64,000 nt of DNA from NCBI GenBank assembly GCA_958298945.1, contig OY282606.1, forward strand, positions 88,915,696-88,979,695, given 5' to 3'. This DNA comes from Atherix ibis. Lineage: Eukaryota; Arthropoda; Insecta; Diptera; Athericidae. Position numbers and translations under genes: made by a program. Below the pieces are notes generated by a model that had not been told where the DNA came from, made no database searches, and saw only the letters and a program-made list of their open reading frames with translations. Below, in pieces: positions 39,066 to 49,785 of the stretch (position 1 is the first letter of the stretch; each line of letters starts with the position of its first letter).

Positions 39066-39746
39066 ATGTATCTTGTCGATAGTATGAACACTAGAAGCGA
39101 TAATAATAAAAGACACCGGTCCGGTTCGAGAACTTTAAAACTGAGTAAAACTTTGTCGTGGCTGCTCAGACACGGTGCCAAACAAGAGGGTTTGAATATT
39201 GGTGAAGACGGCTATGTTGATCTTGTTGAAATCCTACAACGAAAGGAATTCTCGGAAGCCAAATGTACGGTGGATGATATAAAAGCTCTTGTGTCCGCTG
39301 ATGAGAAGGGACGTTTCGATTTAAGAGTTTGTGATGACACCGACCAGCTGAAAATTCGAGCCAATCAAGGACATTCAATGAGAAGCATTTTGGAACTAGA
39401 TTTAGTTAATTTGAACAATTTACCAACATTACCTACCGTTGTTCATGGGACATTCTACCGTCATTGGGAGAGCATTATAAAAACCGGCCTAAGTCGCATG
39501 AAACGAAATCACATTCATTTTGTTAACTACAATTTTACCGATTTCACTCAATCCCATCCCGGCTTAAGGAATAATTGTCAAATTTTAATATTTATCAACG
39601 TTTCCAAAGCGATCGCTGATGGGATAGATTTTTTTTTGTCCAAAAATGATGTCATCTTGAGTGAGGGCAACTTAAATGGTTATATTTCCAAAGACTACTT
39701 TCTAAAAGCGATAGACCATCGATCGAATACAGAACTTAAATTTTAG
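39066..39746 (+). CDS. Tpt1: tRNA 2'-phosphotransferase (Tpt1/KptA family)
   Basis: Removes the 2'-phosphate left at the splice junction of ligated tRNA (or similar 2'-phospho RNA) by transfer to NAD. The protein has 226 residues in one exon. Family landmarks: LSWLLRHGA (Arg35), the winged-helix part GLNIGEDGYVDLVEIL, IRANQGHSM (His103), VVHGTFYRHWESI, KRNHIHF (Arg147), GLRNN (Arg168) and the C-terminal SEGNLNGYI.KDYF. These supply the conserved R-H-R-R active-site set. A second ATG seven codons downstream could also serve as start. An AATAAA at 39827 follows the stop. The next gene starts 172 bp further on the same strand, so shared or coupled transcription is possible. Confidence 0.95.
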   Translation: MYLVDSMNTRSDNNKRHRSGSRTLKLSKTLSWLLRHGAKQEGLNIGEDGYVDLVEILQRKEFSEAKCTVDDIKALVSADEKGRFDLRVCDDTDQLKIRANQGHSMRSILELDLVNLNNLPTLPTVVHGTFYRHWESIIKTGLSRMKRNHIHFVNYNFTDFTQSHPGLRNNCQILIFINVSKAIADGIDFFLSKNDVILSEGNLNGYISKDYFLKAIDHRSNTELKF

Positions 39747-39826
39747 TCGCTTTATTTTTGTTCGTTTTAAAGTTTGGTTTCTGAGCAAAAAAAAAACTGA
39801 TTGTTTTTGTATTTTTTTTAAAATTT

Positions 39827-39832
39827 AATAAA
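39827..39832 (+). terminator. Poly(A) signal of Tpt1
   Basis: AATAAA 81 nt after the Tpt1 stop and about 87 nt before the next gene's ATG. This argues for separate 3' end formation despite the tight spacing. Confidence 0.5.
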
Positions 39833-39918
39833 ATTTTGGTAAAATTATAATAAAATCAAATATCTTATGAATTATTTATCGAGAAAAAAAAATTTACACT
39901 TTTTTCAGTGGTGGGCGT

Positions 39919-42025
39919 ATGGAAACAACAGTGAAAATACTACCAAAAAAGTCCAATGAAAATGTTAAAAACAATAATAATTCGACCATTATTTTCGATA
40001 ATTTAACTTGTAAATTGTGTGATATAAAATTCGTTAATTTACAAGAAATACTCTGTCACGAAATGATGGAACATATCAACATAAATGACACAAAAAATCA
40101 ATCGCAGAAATTGAAAAAACGTGCTGTGAAAAAAAAAATCAAAAAATCCAAAGTAAAAAATATTGATTTGGGATGGGCACAAATAAATGCGGATATACAA
40201 AGAGAGCTACGATTGTGTGATAAAGGCTACGAACTAAGCGTTTTGAGCAGAATACTGCAGAGATCACCGGATGAAATGGTATCAATTTACGAACAGATCG
40301 GTTTCGATATTGAACAGACTTTTAAGCATTTCTCAAATTTTACCGCGTATCCATTCGGATCAACAATATCAGGATTAGGGTTTAGACGTAAGTTATTTAT
40401 TCATATTTACCGTATGTATGGATTTTTTTTTCTTGTTTCAAGAAATTATGTTTATATTTTCTTTTTAAATTTCAGTTAGCGACATTGATATATATTTAGA
40501 CACGAAAACCTCATCCGCTGATTTCGATGAAACATTTAAAACTGTTAAGACATTACTAAGTAAAAATTGTAAATTTACTAAAATATTTGCAATACCACGG
40601 GCTCGAGTTCCTATTATAAAGTGCATTCACAAGTCAACCCAATGCAATATTGATTTGAATATATCTTCGGAGCATGGTGTGCATAGTAGCCAATTTCTTG
40701 TTAAATTGATTGCTCTAGATCCACGTATACATCCGGTGATGTTGGTCATTAAATTTTGGGCATTAAATTCTGGTATAACTGGCACAGGACGATTGTCTAA
40801 CTATTGTCTAATTTTATTGGTAATTTTCTATTTACAAAATCGACCAAAACCATTATTACCACCGACAAAGATATTTTTAACGAGTTCATCTATCGACAAC
40901 AATCAATTTGAGATGTGTTCGAATTTTTACTTCAATTGTAAGAATCAAGAAGATATTCATAGTCTGATAATGAACTTTTTTCATTTTTATGAAAAATTTG
41001 ATTTTTCCAATAAAATAATTTCTTTGTTTACTGGCGAAGCTATTAATCGAAAACAATTCGAATCGCAAAATTACAAATTTCCAGAATATGATAGTGAAAT
41101 GTTGAAATTTATAACTAATCCGAATCAATTGAATCCGAATAATATCGACGTGACGTTGCCATTTAACAGTTTCATTGTAGTTCAGGATCCATTTTTTCTC
41201 AATCAGAATAAAGCTAAAAGTGTACAACGTTCGTTATATTTAAGAATTTGCAAACAAATCGAATTTGCAAGTGCAACTTGTAACGATGCTTTTGAAAATA
41301 TGCAAACATTTTCCACTCTGTTATTGCGATTGTTCTTTGGGGATATCAACTCGTATACTCGAAGTCTCCGTATGCAAATTCATGGTGAAAACAAAAAACG
41401 TAAAAACAAAATTAATAAGGACACCAAAGCCAATTCGAAATTACCCGAATTAGTTTGTATACTAAATCCGCTCGATATGGAATTATTCTATGTGCGAACG
41501 CATACACAAAATATATATCCTGGCAAAAATTTCGATATTGTTGATATAAACAAATTCTGGATTGAAAAAGTCAGCGAGTTTATAGAACAGTTGTTGGTGG
41601 ATATATATCGAATTCGAGTTATTAAACTGGAGCATAACCACACTACACCAACAAAGGCGAGAAGATGCAACAACCAAACAGATGTGCACAACAATCTAAC
41701 AAAAAAATTTTCACTCACCACCAATGTTAATCTTTGGACAACACGAACACAATGTTTGGGAAAGGATAGCACACAATTTTTGGAAAAGCAATTGGAATGG
41801 ACTAATAAACAAGCCGAAGCCCGTGCCAAAATGATGCCAGTTGATATTAATTGCCAAATGAATATTAAACCTTGTCCAAATTATAGTGGAATTACTATAA
41901 CTATAGATTATCCACCACAATGTCGTGAATCAACTATAAGCACATTCTTTAATGAATTTACTTCACGGCTGAGGCCATTTTTAAAAGCATATTTTAATAG
42001 ATTATTAATTTCATTCGAAGATTAA
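39919..42025 (+). CDS. Non-canonical poly(A)/uridylyl transferase, TUT1-like
   Basis: Adds nucleotides to RNA 3' ends, by family. Exons 39919-40387 and 40476-42025, joined over an 88-bp intron (donor GTAAGT, acceptor TTTCAG, split Arg codon), give 672 residues. A C2H2 zinc finger is at residues 31-52 (CKLC ... CHEMMEH), followed by a Lys-rich stretch. The polymerase beta-like nucleotidyltransferase core carries PFGSTISGLGF (146-156), SDIDIYL (Asp160, Asp162) and CNIDLNIS (Asp217), so the catalytic triad is complete. The PAP/25A-associated region contains GTGRLSNYCLILLVIFYLQ. The intron falls between the GS motif and the first catalytic Asp. The zinc finger favours TUT1/Star-PAP-type enzymes (U6 snRNA uridylation, selected mRNA polyadenylation), but no RRM was seen between finger and core. 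MTPAP-like function cannot be excluded. Confidence 0.9.
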
Positions 42026-42754
42026 AGAAAATATTAAATTATTTTATCAAAAAAATCATAATTATTTTTCTTCAAATAATTTATTTTTGATTTTCATCTA
42101 TATTAAGTTTTAAATATTTTATAAACATTCATAGTATTTGATCAATAAAATAATATATTTAATTTTATAATAAAAATTAATAATAATGATGTATTAATGA
42201 TAAAAGTAAAAGAGATTTATTATATTAAATCCGTTTTTGTATATACATTCCTTTAAAAAGAATATTTTGTCTTTCTAGAAATGTTATTCAGTTTACAGTA
42301 TTCTGGTTTATAAGATATTTAATCATTTTAAAATAACATTGTAAGAGCCGATAATAAAGGCCCAATTGTCGACAAGCAGTAATAGGATTTTTAGGAATTA
42401 GCGTAGGACCACAGCTCAATGGAATTCGAATACATGACCCCCTTGTATGGTACAGTACGCTAACGACTTTGCTAACGGGGCATTTATATTTAAAACGAGA
42501 CTGGATGTAATAACTTGTAAGTGAAATCTTTTAATAGATTTTTTACGGAATTTTCTATCAAAGTTATCTTGAGCTAAAGTTCTCAGTCTCTTCTCTTAAA
42601 TTATAATATTTTTTAATTAATTCTTCCGAATTTATTCTATTTAGACACAATAATACGTTCTGATTGTTATAGTAAAAAATTAACATAAGATAAAATATAA
42701 ATGATTAAAAATTGAAAAATAATTCCAACTAAAGTAAAAAAATAAATTGATGTC
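42026..42754. other. Convergent intergenic region
   Basis: Lies between the TUT1-like gene (+) and the snurportin gene (-). Poly(A) signals are AATAAA at 42144 (+) and, on the minus strand, the complement of TTTATT at 42631-42636. It contains a tRNA-derived SINE-like segment, described separately. Confidence 0.5.
42362..42486 (-). repeat. tRNA-derived SINE-like sequence
   Basis: The minus strand reads GCCCCGTTAGC, then AAAGTCGTTAGCG (A-box-like, TTAGCNNAGTCG), and about 30 bp later GTCATGTATTCGAATTCC (B-box-like, TTCGAATTCC). The two promoter boxes are spaced as in a tRNA, but the anticodon and T stems pair poorly, so it is not a functional tRNA gene. A short unrelated tail follows. It fits a single old tRNA-type SINE or tRNA pseudogene. 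Confidence 0.45.
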
Positions 42755-43896
42755 TTAATTGTAGACAGGATCGTTTTCTCTGCCCTCAAGTTCGAGCTCC
42801 CGACTAGAGTCCATTATCTCAATATCCGTAATGGAGTGTTCACTTTCATTTTCGTCATCCATTTTTTCTGAGCATTGACTATCAGGTCGTCTTCTGGATC
42901 GTTTTCGTTTTTTCATTTGTTCTTCGAATATTATTATATGGTGCATATAGTCTACATAATTAGTTGGCTTCTGTGTCATATATTCCTTTGCAACATTATA
43001 ACCCAAAACTTCCGGTATCATGAATGCGAATAGCCAGCCAACAAGAGGTGTTGTCCCATGTACGTAACTAGAGTTTTTGTGATAAAATAAGAATCCATCC
43101 AGTTCTGGTATATTGTCATCCCATTGGGGATACCTTTTTTTTGTTAAAAAGAAGAGAGAGAAAGAAACACAAAAAATTATGAGAATTTTCTTAGCTAATA
43201 AACTTTTGAGATAATATGAGACAAAACTTACTTTTGAAAACAGTACGACAAAGCCTCCATATCACTACAATCGATTGTGGTCAGAGGAATGAACGAATAG
43301 TCATTATTGTCGTCCGTTTCGCAGAGATTTGATTCTTTAAGTCTCGAGTTTAGCCAGAAGAAACGACATTCCGTATCACAGTTAGTCATTTCTTGATTTC
43401 CAAACGCGATCACGTCGAGTACATAAAATGTTGTCCGGTCGGCCACATACACACAATCCAGAATGGTAATTTCATGGCCATGTAATCTATCTCCTGGCAG
43501 CATGGATCGAAATGTATCAATTCGCTTGCCCGTTTTACTATACATCTCTGTACGGCCCTCAGTTGCAACAATTAAACACCTTTGCCCTTTGGGACAGGGA
43601 ACGAGGAACCATTCTCCCATATGGTCTGGCTTATCGATTAACCATTCCGAAAGTTGCAGTTTGTGCGCTTGATTGTTTTTCTGTCGATATCTTCTATTTT
43701 TATTTTTTCCCTGATGCTGTGTGCTACTATTATTTCTTAGATTTTCAACAAAATCCTGAATGTGTCGAGCATTGTCCTGAAGTTCGGCACGTTGTCGTTT
43801 CTGGTCACTTAAAAGTAATTCGCGTCGTTTTCTTTGTTGCTGAACTTTATTAGAACCACTTTTATATAAATCAGAATATTTTGAATTTGTATCCAT
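42755..43896 (-). CDS. SNUPN: Snurportin-1, trimethylguanosine-cap snRNP import adaptor
   Basis: Binds the m3G cap of spliceosomal snRNPs and links them to importin beta for nuclear import. Two exons, 43896-43232 and 43133-42755, are separated by a 98-bp intron (GTAAGT...AAG, split Lys codon), giving 347 residues (human about 360). An N-terminal basic importin-beta-binding region is at residues 16-47 (VQQQRKRRELLLSDQKRQ). The cap-binding domain runs from about residue 80: LSEWL, GEWFLVPCPKGQRCLIVA, TILDCVYV, TTFYVLDV, DTECRFFWLNS, LDGFLFYHK and TPLVGWL. Trp96 and Trp255 correspond in position to the human cap-stacking Trp107 and Trp276. The C-terminal tail has a basic patch (KKRKRSRRR) and an acidic stretch. 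Divergent from the DNTTIP1-like gene. Confidence 0.95.
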
Positions 43897-44435
43897 TATT
43901 ATATTCTTCGTTATATCTATAGTCTATTACACTCGAATATCAAGAAATAAATGTTTTGTTTTGACTAATTAGCAGACATTTTAACATTCTGTGAATAATC
44001 GTTGGTGGATGGCTGGCTGATAGTCAACAATGACAGTCATCTGATTCAAGAATTGTCAAGAATTCGCGCTTTGACAATTGCATCTTCAGCAACGTTTCCC
44101 ATCGCAGCTCGTCTATACGCGTTGCGTAGTGGTGAATTTTCAATAACACTAAAACGGCTATGGTGAATTTTATTATATATGAAAGCTTTTAAATTTTAAA
44201 ATAATGTTGTTGAGTTTTTTTTATATACTAAAATATTATTATTATTATGAGACATAATAAATAAAAAAAAAAACATTGATTCTTGTCTTTTTAAATGAGA
44301 ATTTTATTTAATATTACACCACACCTATAACAGCGCCAGCTATCCGTAACAATTAACATTTGAAACTGAATTTCGGTAATGCATATTCGAATAGGTATGA
44401 CTGAAAAAAATCGATAATTTTGTCAACACAAAGTG
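43897..44435. promoter_or_regulatory. Bidirectional promoter region, snurportin/DNTTIP1-like
   Basis: 539 bp separate two divergently transcribed start codons. ATCGATAA at 44410-44417 resembles the fly DRE core TATCGATA and lies 19 bp upstream of the plus-strand ATG. The 43990-44170 segment is relatively GC-rich for the window and is the likeliest initiation area. No TATA box stands out. Confidence 0.4.
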
Positions 44436-47124
44436 ATGGTTGTAAATAACAAGGACGAAAGTATTTTGCAAGTGTTGAGTTGTGGCAATAGAATGGTAAT
44501 TCAAAGAAATTTAAAGGCAACTGTTGTTAACATAACGACACGACAAAATGGGGTATCGGGAAATTCTCCCGTCGCAAATCGGGCTACAACTGCTTCTACA
44601 ACAAATGCACTTGGTTCGCCAAAAAATCAAATTAAAGTAAATATTTTTTATATTGTATTTCTCTAACAATAAATATAATGAATTCGTTTTTTTTAAAATG
44701 ATAAATATGTGATCATAATTAAATCAATTTATTGTTGAAAAAAAAAATCAAAATTTAATTTTTAGAAAATGGTTGTTAGCCCACAAATGGCCGAAGGTTA
44801 TCTCTCGATGTTAAAACAACGTTATGGAGGAGAAATAAAAAACGAAGTACTTAATAATTTTAATAACATTAAATTAAATACTACTTAAAGATTTTTTCTT
44901 TATTTAATATTTGACTAACGCATCAAGTTAAGTGGATCAAGGTCAGTAACTGAATCGGTTCTCAGGTCACTGGAATTATTGCGGATTAATGTCCAATCAG
45001 CTTTTGATGCAGAAATTGAACCAATTATCCGGAAATTTTCTGATGTAAAATTATATCTAAATAGACCTGAAAGAATTATTATTAGCATAATTGCATTTTT
45101 ATCAATTTTAGCTTTATTTTAAACCGGCACTAGTTAATATAAAAGAAAATCTAGGAAAAAACTCTGTATCGGATGATGTGGTAAGAATATTAAAAATAGT
45201 TTGTTTATTATTATTATTTTTTTTTAAAAATTAGCTTAAATTATTTTATTTTTTTCTGCATAAAAAAAATTTAGTTTCGTAATTTAAATTATTGTTTTTA
45301 TTAAATTCAATTTTCAACCCAAAAAAAAAAGTTTTTAAAATCATTAAAAAAAAAATTTATTAATTTAAAAAATTATTTTGTAAGCTTCAAAAAATGTCTT
45401 GTGCCCTGCTGGAGAACTGCAAATTACAGTATAATAAAGGAATCAAGGGCAATGGGATAGTATCGTCATCAATTTCCATAGATCGGGATGTCTGCAATAA
45501 AATAGAAGTTTGTGGAAGATCTCAAACCCATGCACAAGCCCAAAAACGCCCTGCCGAGTCATTGTCGGATATGGTTTCTGATGCAGAATTCCAGTTTAAA
45601 AGGCCAGCAGAGGTACCACCCGTTCGGTATACAGTTCAGCTGCCACGGCGTCGTCAGATATTCTGGAATACATCAATTATTTCGATTGATACGAAATTTG
45701 TGCTCGACGTTCAAGTAAATCAGGTATTTGGTTTCGGAAGTGATGGTAAAGAGCGTCTGGCAACAAAGCATCCGGAACTGATACGATATCTGCCCGATGA
45801 ACAGGATTTCGACTGGTTAATCCAACAGAATATAATTCCCACACAAAGTAGACACTCACGATTGCTTTTCCTTGTGTACGACGAGATTGTGAATCTTGGT
45901 CAATCGGACATTTATAAGCATAAAGGCAATCTGAAATACCAAATGTTGCGTTATTTCCGAGCACCGCAGTTCATGATACAAAAGATAAAGAGTTTCTTTG
46001 TTGAGCTGAATCTCCGCAGCAAAGGTCTCATTTCTACAATCGCTTCTGCCGATTCTGAGCTGAAAGTCCAAAGAATAGCAACGCCCATTGTACAGGAGGC
46101 TAGCACAACATCTACTTCACCGTCGCTAATGGTAAATATCACGGAAAATAACGCAACCAGTAGTGTGGCGTTAATAAGTTCGAATACAAACAAGACGAAA
46201 AGTTCATTGAGTTCGTCGCATGCCACGTTGACGGCGTTGCTAAATAACAATAATAGTGGTGCACTGCAAGTCGCTAACGTCACTACTGGCAACAGGAACA
46301 CCAAGAACAGCGATAAGGCTACGTCGACGACAAACTCATCTAAAAAGGAAAATATTGTCTCAAGTTCAGCGGATGTCCTTCTTGTCAAGGGAGATGTCCT
46401 CATCAATCACAGCGCCAACAAAGACATTACCATTGAAAGCGACAGCATTACAGTGTTGAACGAAAGTGGCAACAGCAATGGCAGTACAAGCAGCAGTAAT
46501 AGCAGTAATTCGTGCAGCACTACTATTAATATTTCCAGAAGTGGCAATTTGGTTACAAGGTGTCGCAGCAACAGCAACAGCAGTAGCGGCAGCAATAGTG
46601 GCGGAAGTAGTCGCATCAGTTCAACAGTTTCCACAGCTACGAGCAGTACCGGAAATAACGGTGCAGATAATCCTGAGAATTCTGATAAAAACTCTTGTAA
46701 TATCCTTTCGAAAACAAAGGACACTCTTTTGACAACAATTCGAGATGTACCGTTGACTAATTCTCTAGTTGAAAGTGTCCTCAATTCTGGTAATAACAGT
46801 TATAACTCGACACCGTCATCTCGATCTGAAATAACTTTGACCACAAATTGTAGTAACAATGCTCTGTTGAATAACTGCAGTGATATTTTACTTGGTGGCA
46901 CCAGTTACAGTCTCCTCCATAATAATACGGATACCCTTCTCGACAGTGGCATTTACAATTTGCTCAATAATAATAACGATTCATTATTGAATGAAAACAA
47001 CGATATCCTTTTGGACAATGGAAGTTATGCATTGCTCAGTGAAGGTTCTGATGCTCTAATTAATAACAGTAATGATATTTTAAGTTTTACCGATTTTGTT
47101 AATTTTAATGATGTGAATTTCTAA
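44436..47124 (+). CDS. DNTTIP1 (TdIF1)-like subunit of the MiDAC deacetylase complex
   Basis: Five exons, all introns phase 0: 44436-44636, 44766-44846, 44928-45044, 45112-45180 and 45385-47124 (donors GTAAAT, GTACTT, GTAAAA, GTAAGA). The product is 735 residues, against about 330 in human. Residues 95-175 resemble the vertebrate dimerisation/HDAC-binding region (SLELLRINVQ, EIEPIIRKFSD, PALVNIKENLG, MSCALLENCKLQY). Residues 255-370 resemble the C-terminal DNA-binding domain (FVLDVQVNQVFGFGSDGKER, KHPELIRYLPDEQDFDWL, LLFLVYDEI, PQFMIQKIKSFF). In vertebrates this protein joins HDAC1/2 and MIDEAS/ELMSAN1. After residue 370 comes a long Asn/Ser/Thr-rich tail ending in nine exact 8-residue repeats. 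Exons 1-2 have no vertebrate counterpart that I recognise; they are included because of phase and short intron spacing. Poly(A) signal at 47260. Confidence 0.85.
46864..47079 (+). repeat. 24-bp coding repeat, nine octapeptides
   Basis: In frame within the DNTTIP1-like gene, nine consecutive 8-residue units share the pattern L-[LI]-x-x-x-x-[DY]-x, for example LLNNCSDI, LLGGTSYS, LLHNNTDT, LLDSGIYN and LLNNNNDS. The register is exact over all nine (first Leu codon at 46864, the tenth position at 47080). Units differ at nucleotide level, so the array is old or under selection for the Leu-Leu/Asp pattern. It corresponds to residues 650-721. Confidence 0.9.
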
Positions 47125-47576
47125 ACGATTCACGTTGCCTCTCCCCACAAAAAATGGAAAAAGGCAATTTCCTTTCTTCTTTTTTTTAATGCCAAATAAT
47201 CGAACGATTTTTGTAAATTTTCTCTCGAAATTAATTTACTTTGTTAGTCTATTCAAAGAAATAAACAAAAACTAAATGTTAAAAAAAGGATATTATCCGA
47301 AAAATAAATATTTTAATCTGTGTAAAAAATAAGAATAAATAATTGTTCGAAATAAAAATAAGTAACTAAAAAAAATAATTGTCTAGCGTATTTTGAATGT
47401 TTGAACTTTAATGTATTTTCAAGTTAATCAAAGGATTAGAATGTTGTGGTTGTCCTTTCGAAGGGGGGGATTAGTTTTGATTAACAAAAAAGAAAAAAAA
47501 ATCAATTATCATAGATGGTTAAAATTTTAGTCAGCAGAAAAAGTAAGGTAAGATAAAGGGAGGCAATTAGAGTAAC
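47125..47576. other. 3' flank of the DNTTIP1-like gene
   Basis: Contains AATAAA at 47260-47265 and further AT-rich DNA. Nothing else is recognised until the LINE remnant. Confidence 0.5.
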
Positions 47577-48775
47577 CAACGCCCTTGGACGGAACCTTAC
47601 TCTATTTCCTTACTATATGTGTCAGTGTGCCAATAGCAGGGAAAAAGCAAGTCAGTTGTATTATAGCCAGTGGTGCACATCGGACATCTCCGGTGGAATC
47701 CATACTGATCGAAACTGGTCGAAAACCTATCTATTTCTATTTTCAAAAAGCTCGCCTAAATTTTATTTACAAAAACTTATGCCTTCTAAATTAACCCAAC
47801 CCCCCCACTCCCCGCACACAGTTTAATTAAAAACATGATCATCACCCCCCAGTTCAAAAGAAATTCATCATCGCTATCCTTATTAATATCCCACCTTGAA
47901 AACAATTCATCCATCCTTCCCCTCGTTTTCCAAACTTCCCTTCCACACAGATTGGAAATCATGGTTGGAAGCAAAGTTGAAAGTGACTGCTTCTCTTGAC
48001 AGGTTTAAGAAAGCTAGTACTGATCCGTCCACATGTAGGAAACTTTTCCTTAAACAATTGGACTTATTAAAAGATCATCGACTGTTGTTCACGGATGCCG
48101 CCGCTGATACCGATACTACATCTTTTTCGGTCGTCGAACTTTTTGGCTGCAACACCCGCGCACTATGTTGTGGAATCTTCCCTTATAGGGCAGCTCCATA
48201 TTACGGGGAGCTGTGAGCCATCAAAACGGCAATTGAAATTACGACCAATATTCCCAGCCAACAGAGCGACAGCCTTGCCGCCCTTAAAGTCATTTGTGGC
48301 CCATCAAGTGACCCAGTACTTAGCGCAATTCGTCATAGCCTACTTAGCAATTGGAGTGTCGCGTTGCAATGGGTGCCGGGCATGTGGGAATTGTGGGTAA
48401 TGAGAGTGCTGACCAGTTGGCTGGAGAAACACTCCGTTGACCAGTGATTACAATAATTCCCAATCTACCGCGCCTACTAACAGAATGGCAACTACCACCA
48501 TTAGCCATCCGCAGACACGATGACTGAACCAATAGCGACACATTTTTGTCGACTTATTGGATAATCACCAATAAACCATTCTATTCAACATCCATACCGA
48601 AATTCTGGGAGTGGAAGCTATTCAGAATCCGGATTGGACCTATCACTTCCTTTTTGGCAACACCAACCATCCCTTATGCCCATTCTGTGGCGCTCATTTC
48701 ACTATCATCCATATTCTATAGGGTCGTCCATCTAGCGGTTCCATTTTGAACTACTATTTATTTGAAGTACTAGAG
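47577..48775 (+). mobile_element. Decayed non-LTR retrotransposon (LINE), RT end and RNase H
   Basis: Frames broken by stops and shifts read: IIASGAHRTSPVESILIETG and FIYKNL (the post-RT linker typical of Jockey/I/R1-type LINEs), then WLEAKLKVTASLDRF, DHRLLFTDAAAD (start of the RNase H domain), AIKTAIEITTN, SSDPVLSAIRHSLLSNWSVALQWVPG (read across frames) and, near the end, a PFCGAHFTT-like cysteine motif. It continues beyond the inserted transposon at 49506-49785. Upstream RT sequence is absent, so the copy is 5'-truncated, as usual for LINEs. Confidence 0.75.
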
Positions 48776-49505
48776 TGTTAAATGGCAACACGAATTGACA
48801 GATTGTTAGTTGAAAGTCAGAATTTTACGAAATGGTAATCCATACGCTTGAAGAAAAATGGGAAATATTGAGAACTTACTTCCAAAGTGGTGAGTCTTCA
48901 ACCCAAACTGTGAGAAATTTAAAAAAAAATGAGTAAAGATCGAATGCCATCACGTGAATTTGTGGACAAATTCGTCAAGCGAGTTCGCGAAACTGGTTTG
49001 TTGGTTGCCAAAGCAACTCGTTTCCGCTCTAAGACAGTGCATACGACCGAGAATATTGCCGCCGTTGTTGAAAATGTCAACTCGTCACCATCAACATCAA
49101 CTCGTCACCGTTCTCAGGAATTGAACATTTCTCGCACTTCTCTGTTGAGAATTTTGCACAAAGACCTCGGTATGAAAGCTTACAAAGTTCAATTAGTCCA
49201 ACAACTAAAGCCGCATGACCATCCGATGCGTTTTCGGTTTGCCCAATGGGCTCAAGTTCAATTGGCCGTAGATGAGCATTTTTACCGAAAAAACATCTTT
49301 TCGGATGAGGCCCATTTCCACCTCGGTGGGTATGTCAATAAACAAAATTGTCGAATCTGGGGCTCAGAAAATCCATTCGTCACCATGGAAAAGCCGATGC
49401 ATCCACAACGAGTCACGGTTTGGTGCGGATTTTGGAGTGGAGGCATCATTGGCCCGTTTTTCTTCGAAAACGATGAAGGGCCGCCGTTACGGTCCACCCT
49501 GTACA
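48776..49505 (+). mobile_element. Tc1/mariner-type (IS630 superfamily) transposon fragment
   Basis: Starting at ATG 48832, frames read HTLEEKWEILRTYFQSGES, a shift, then PSREFVDKFVKRVRETGLL, STRHRSQELNISRTSLLRIL (helix-turn-helix), LGMKAYKVQLVQQLKPHDHP, the first catalytic block NIFSDEAHFHLGGYVNKQNC, and VTVWCGFWSGGIIGPFFFEN. Immediately afterwards the frame shifts and similarity ends, so the second and third catalytic blocks are missing. The preserved 196-codon frame is open but cannot encode a functional enzyme. It sits inside the LINE remnant. Exact ends are not defined by TIRs. It is related to family A, but a distinct and less decayed copy. Confidence 0.8.
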
Positions 49506-49785
49506 TGAATGCCACATAACCAAGAATTACTTTGCGAGCAGGATTCCTCCCATTATGGAGCTCCTGGACCCAATAACTCCATTCCCTAGTCCCCTATTTA
49601 AACTTCTACAGCATACTAATCTGCTCCATAAAATAAAATAAAATTCTTAATATTCTATACTACTAAACAAAGCCTTGTCTCTTTAAGATAACTTCTGACA
49701 CGTACTGTGAAGTCGCCAAATGGCCTCACGGTCATGGCGCTATGAAATGACCCCTGGCGCATGTCTAAAGGACTTTACAAAAAAT
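49506..49785 (+). mobile_element. 3' end of the interrupted LINE
   Basis: A frame reading TKNYFASRIPPIMELLDP and ending LLHKIK followed by a stop, then about 150 bp of less AT-rich untranslated sequence (GGCGCTATGAAATGACCCCT) and an A-rich end near 49775. This is the layout of a LINE ORF2 end, 3' UTR and A-rich tail. Assigning it to the same element as 47577-48775 is inference from position and orientation. Confidence 0.45.

Noticed and set aside
42362..42486. Functional tRNA gene
   Set aside because: A and B boxes are present, but anticodon and T stems do not pair well and the acceptor stem is not closed.
46407..46784. Leucine-rich minus-strand frame, 125 codons, and an overlapping forward alternative frame
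   Set aside because: Antisense and shifted readings of the AGC/AAC-rich Asn/Ser tract of the DNTTIP1-like gene.
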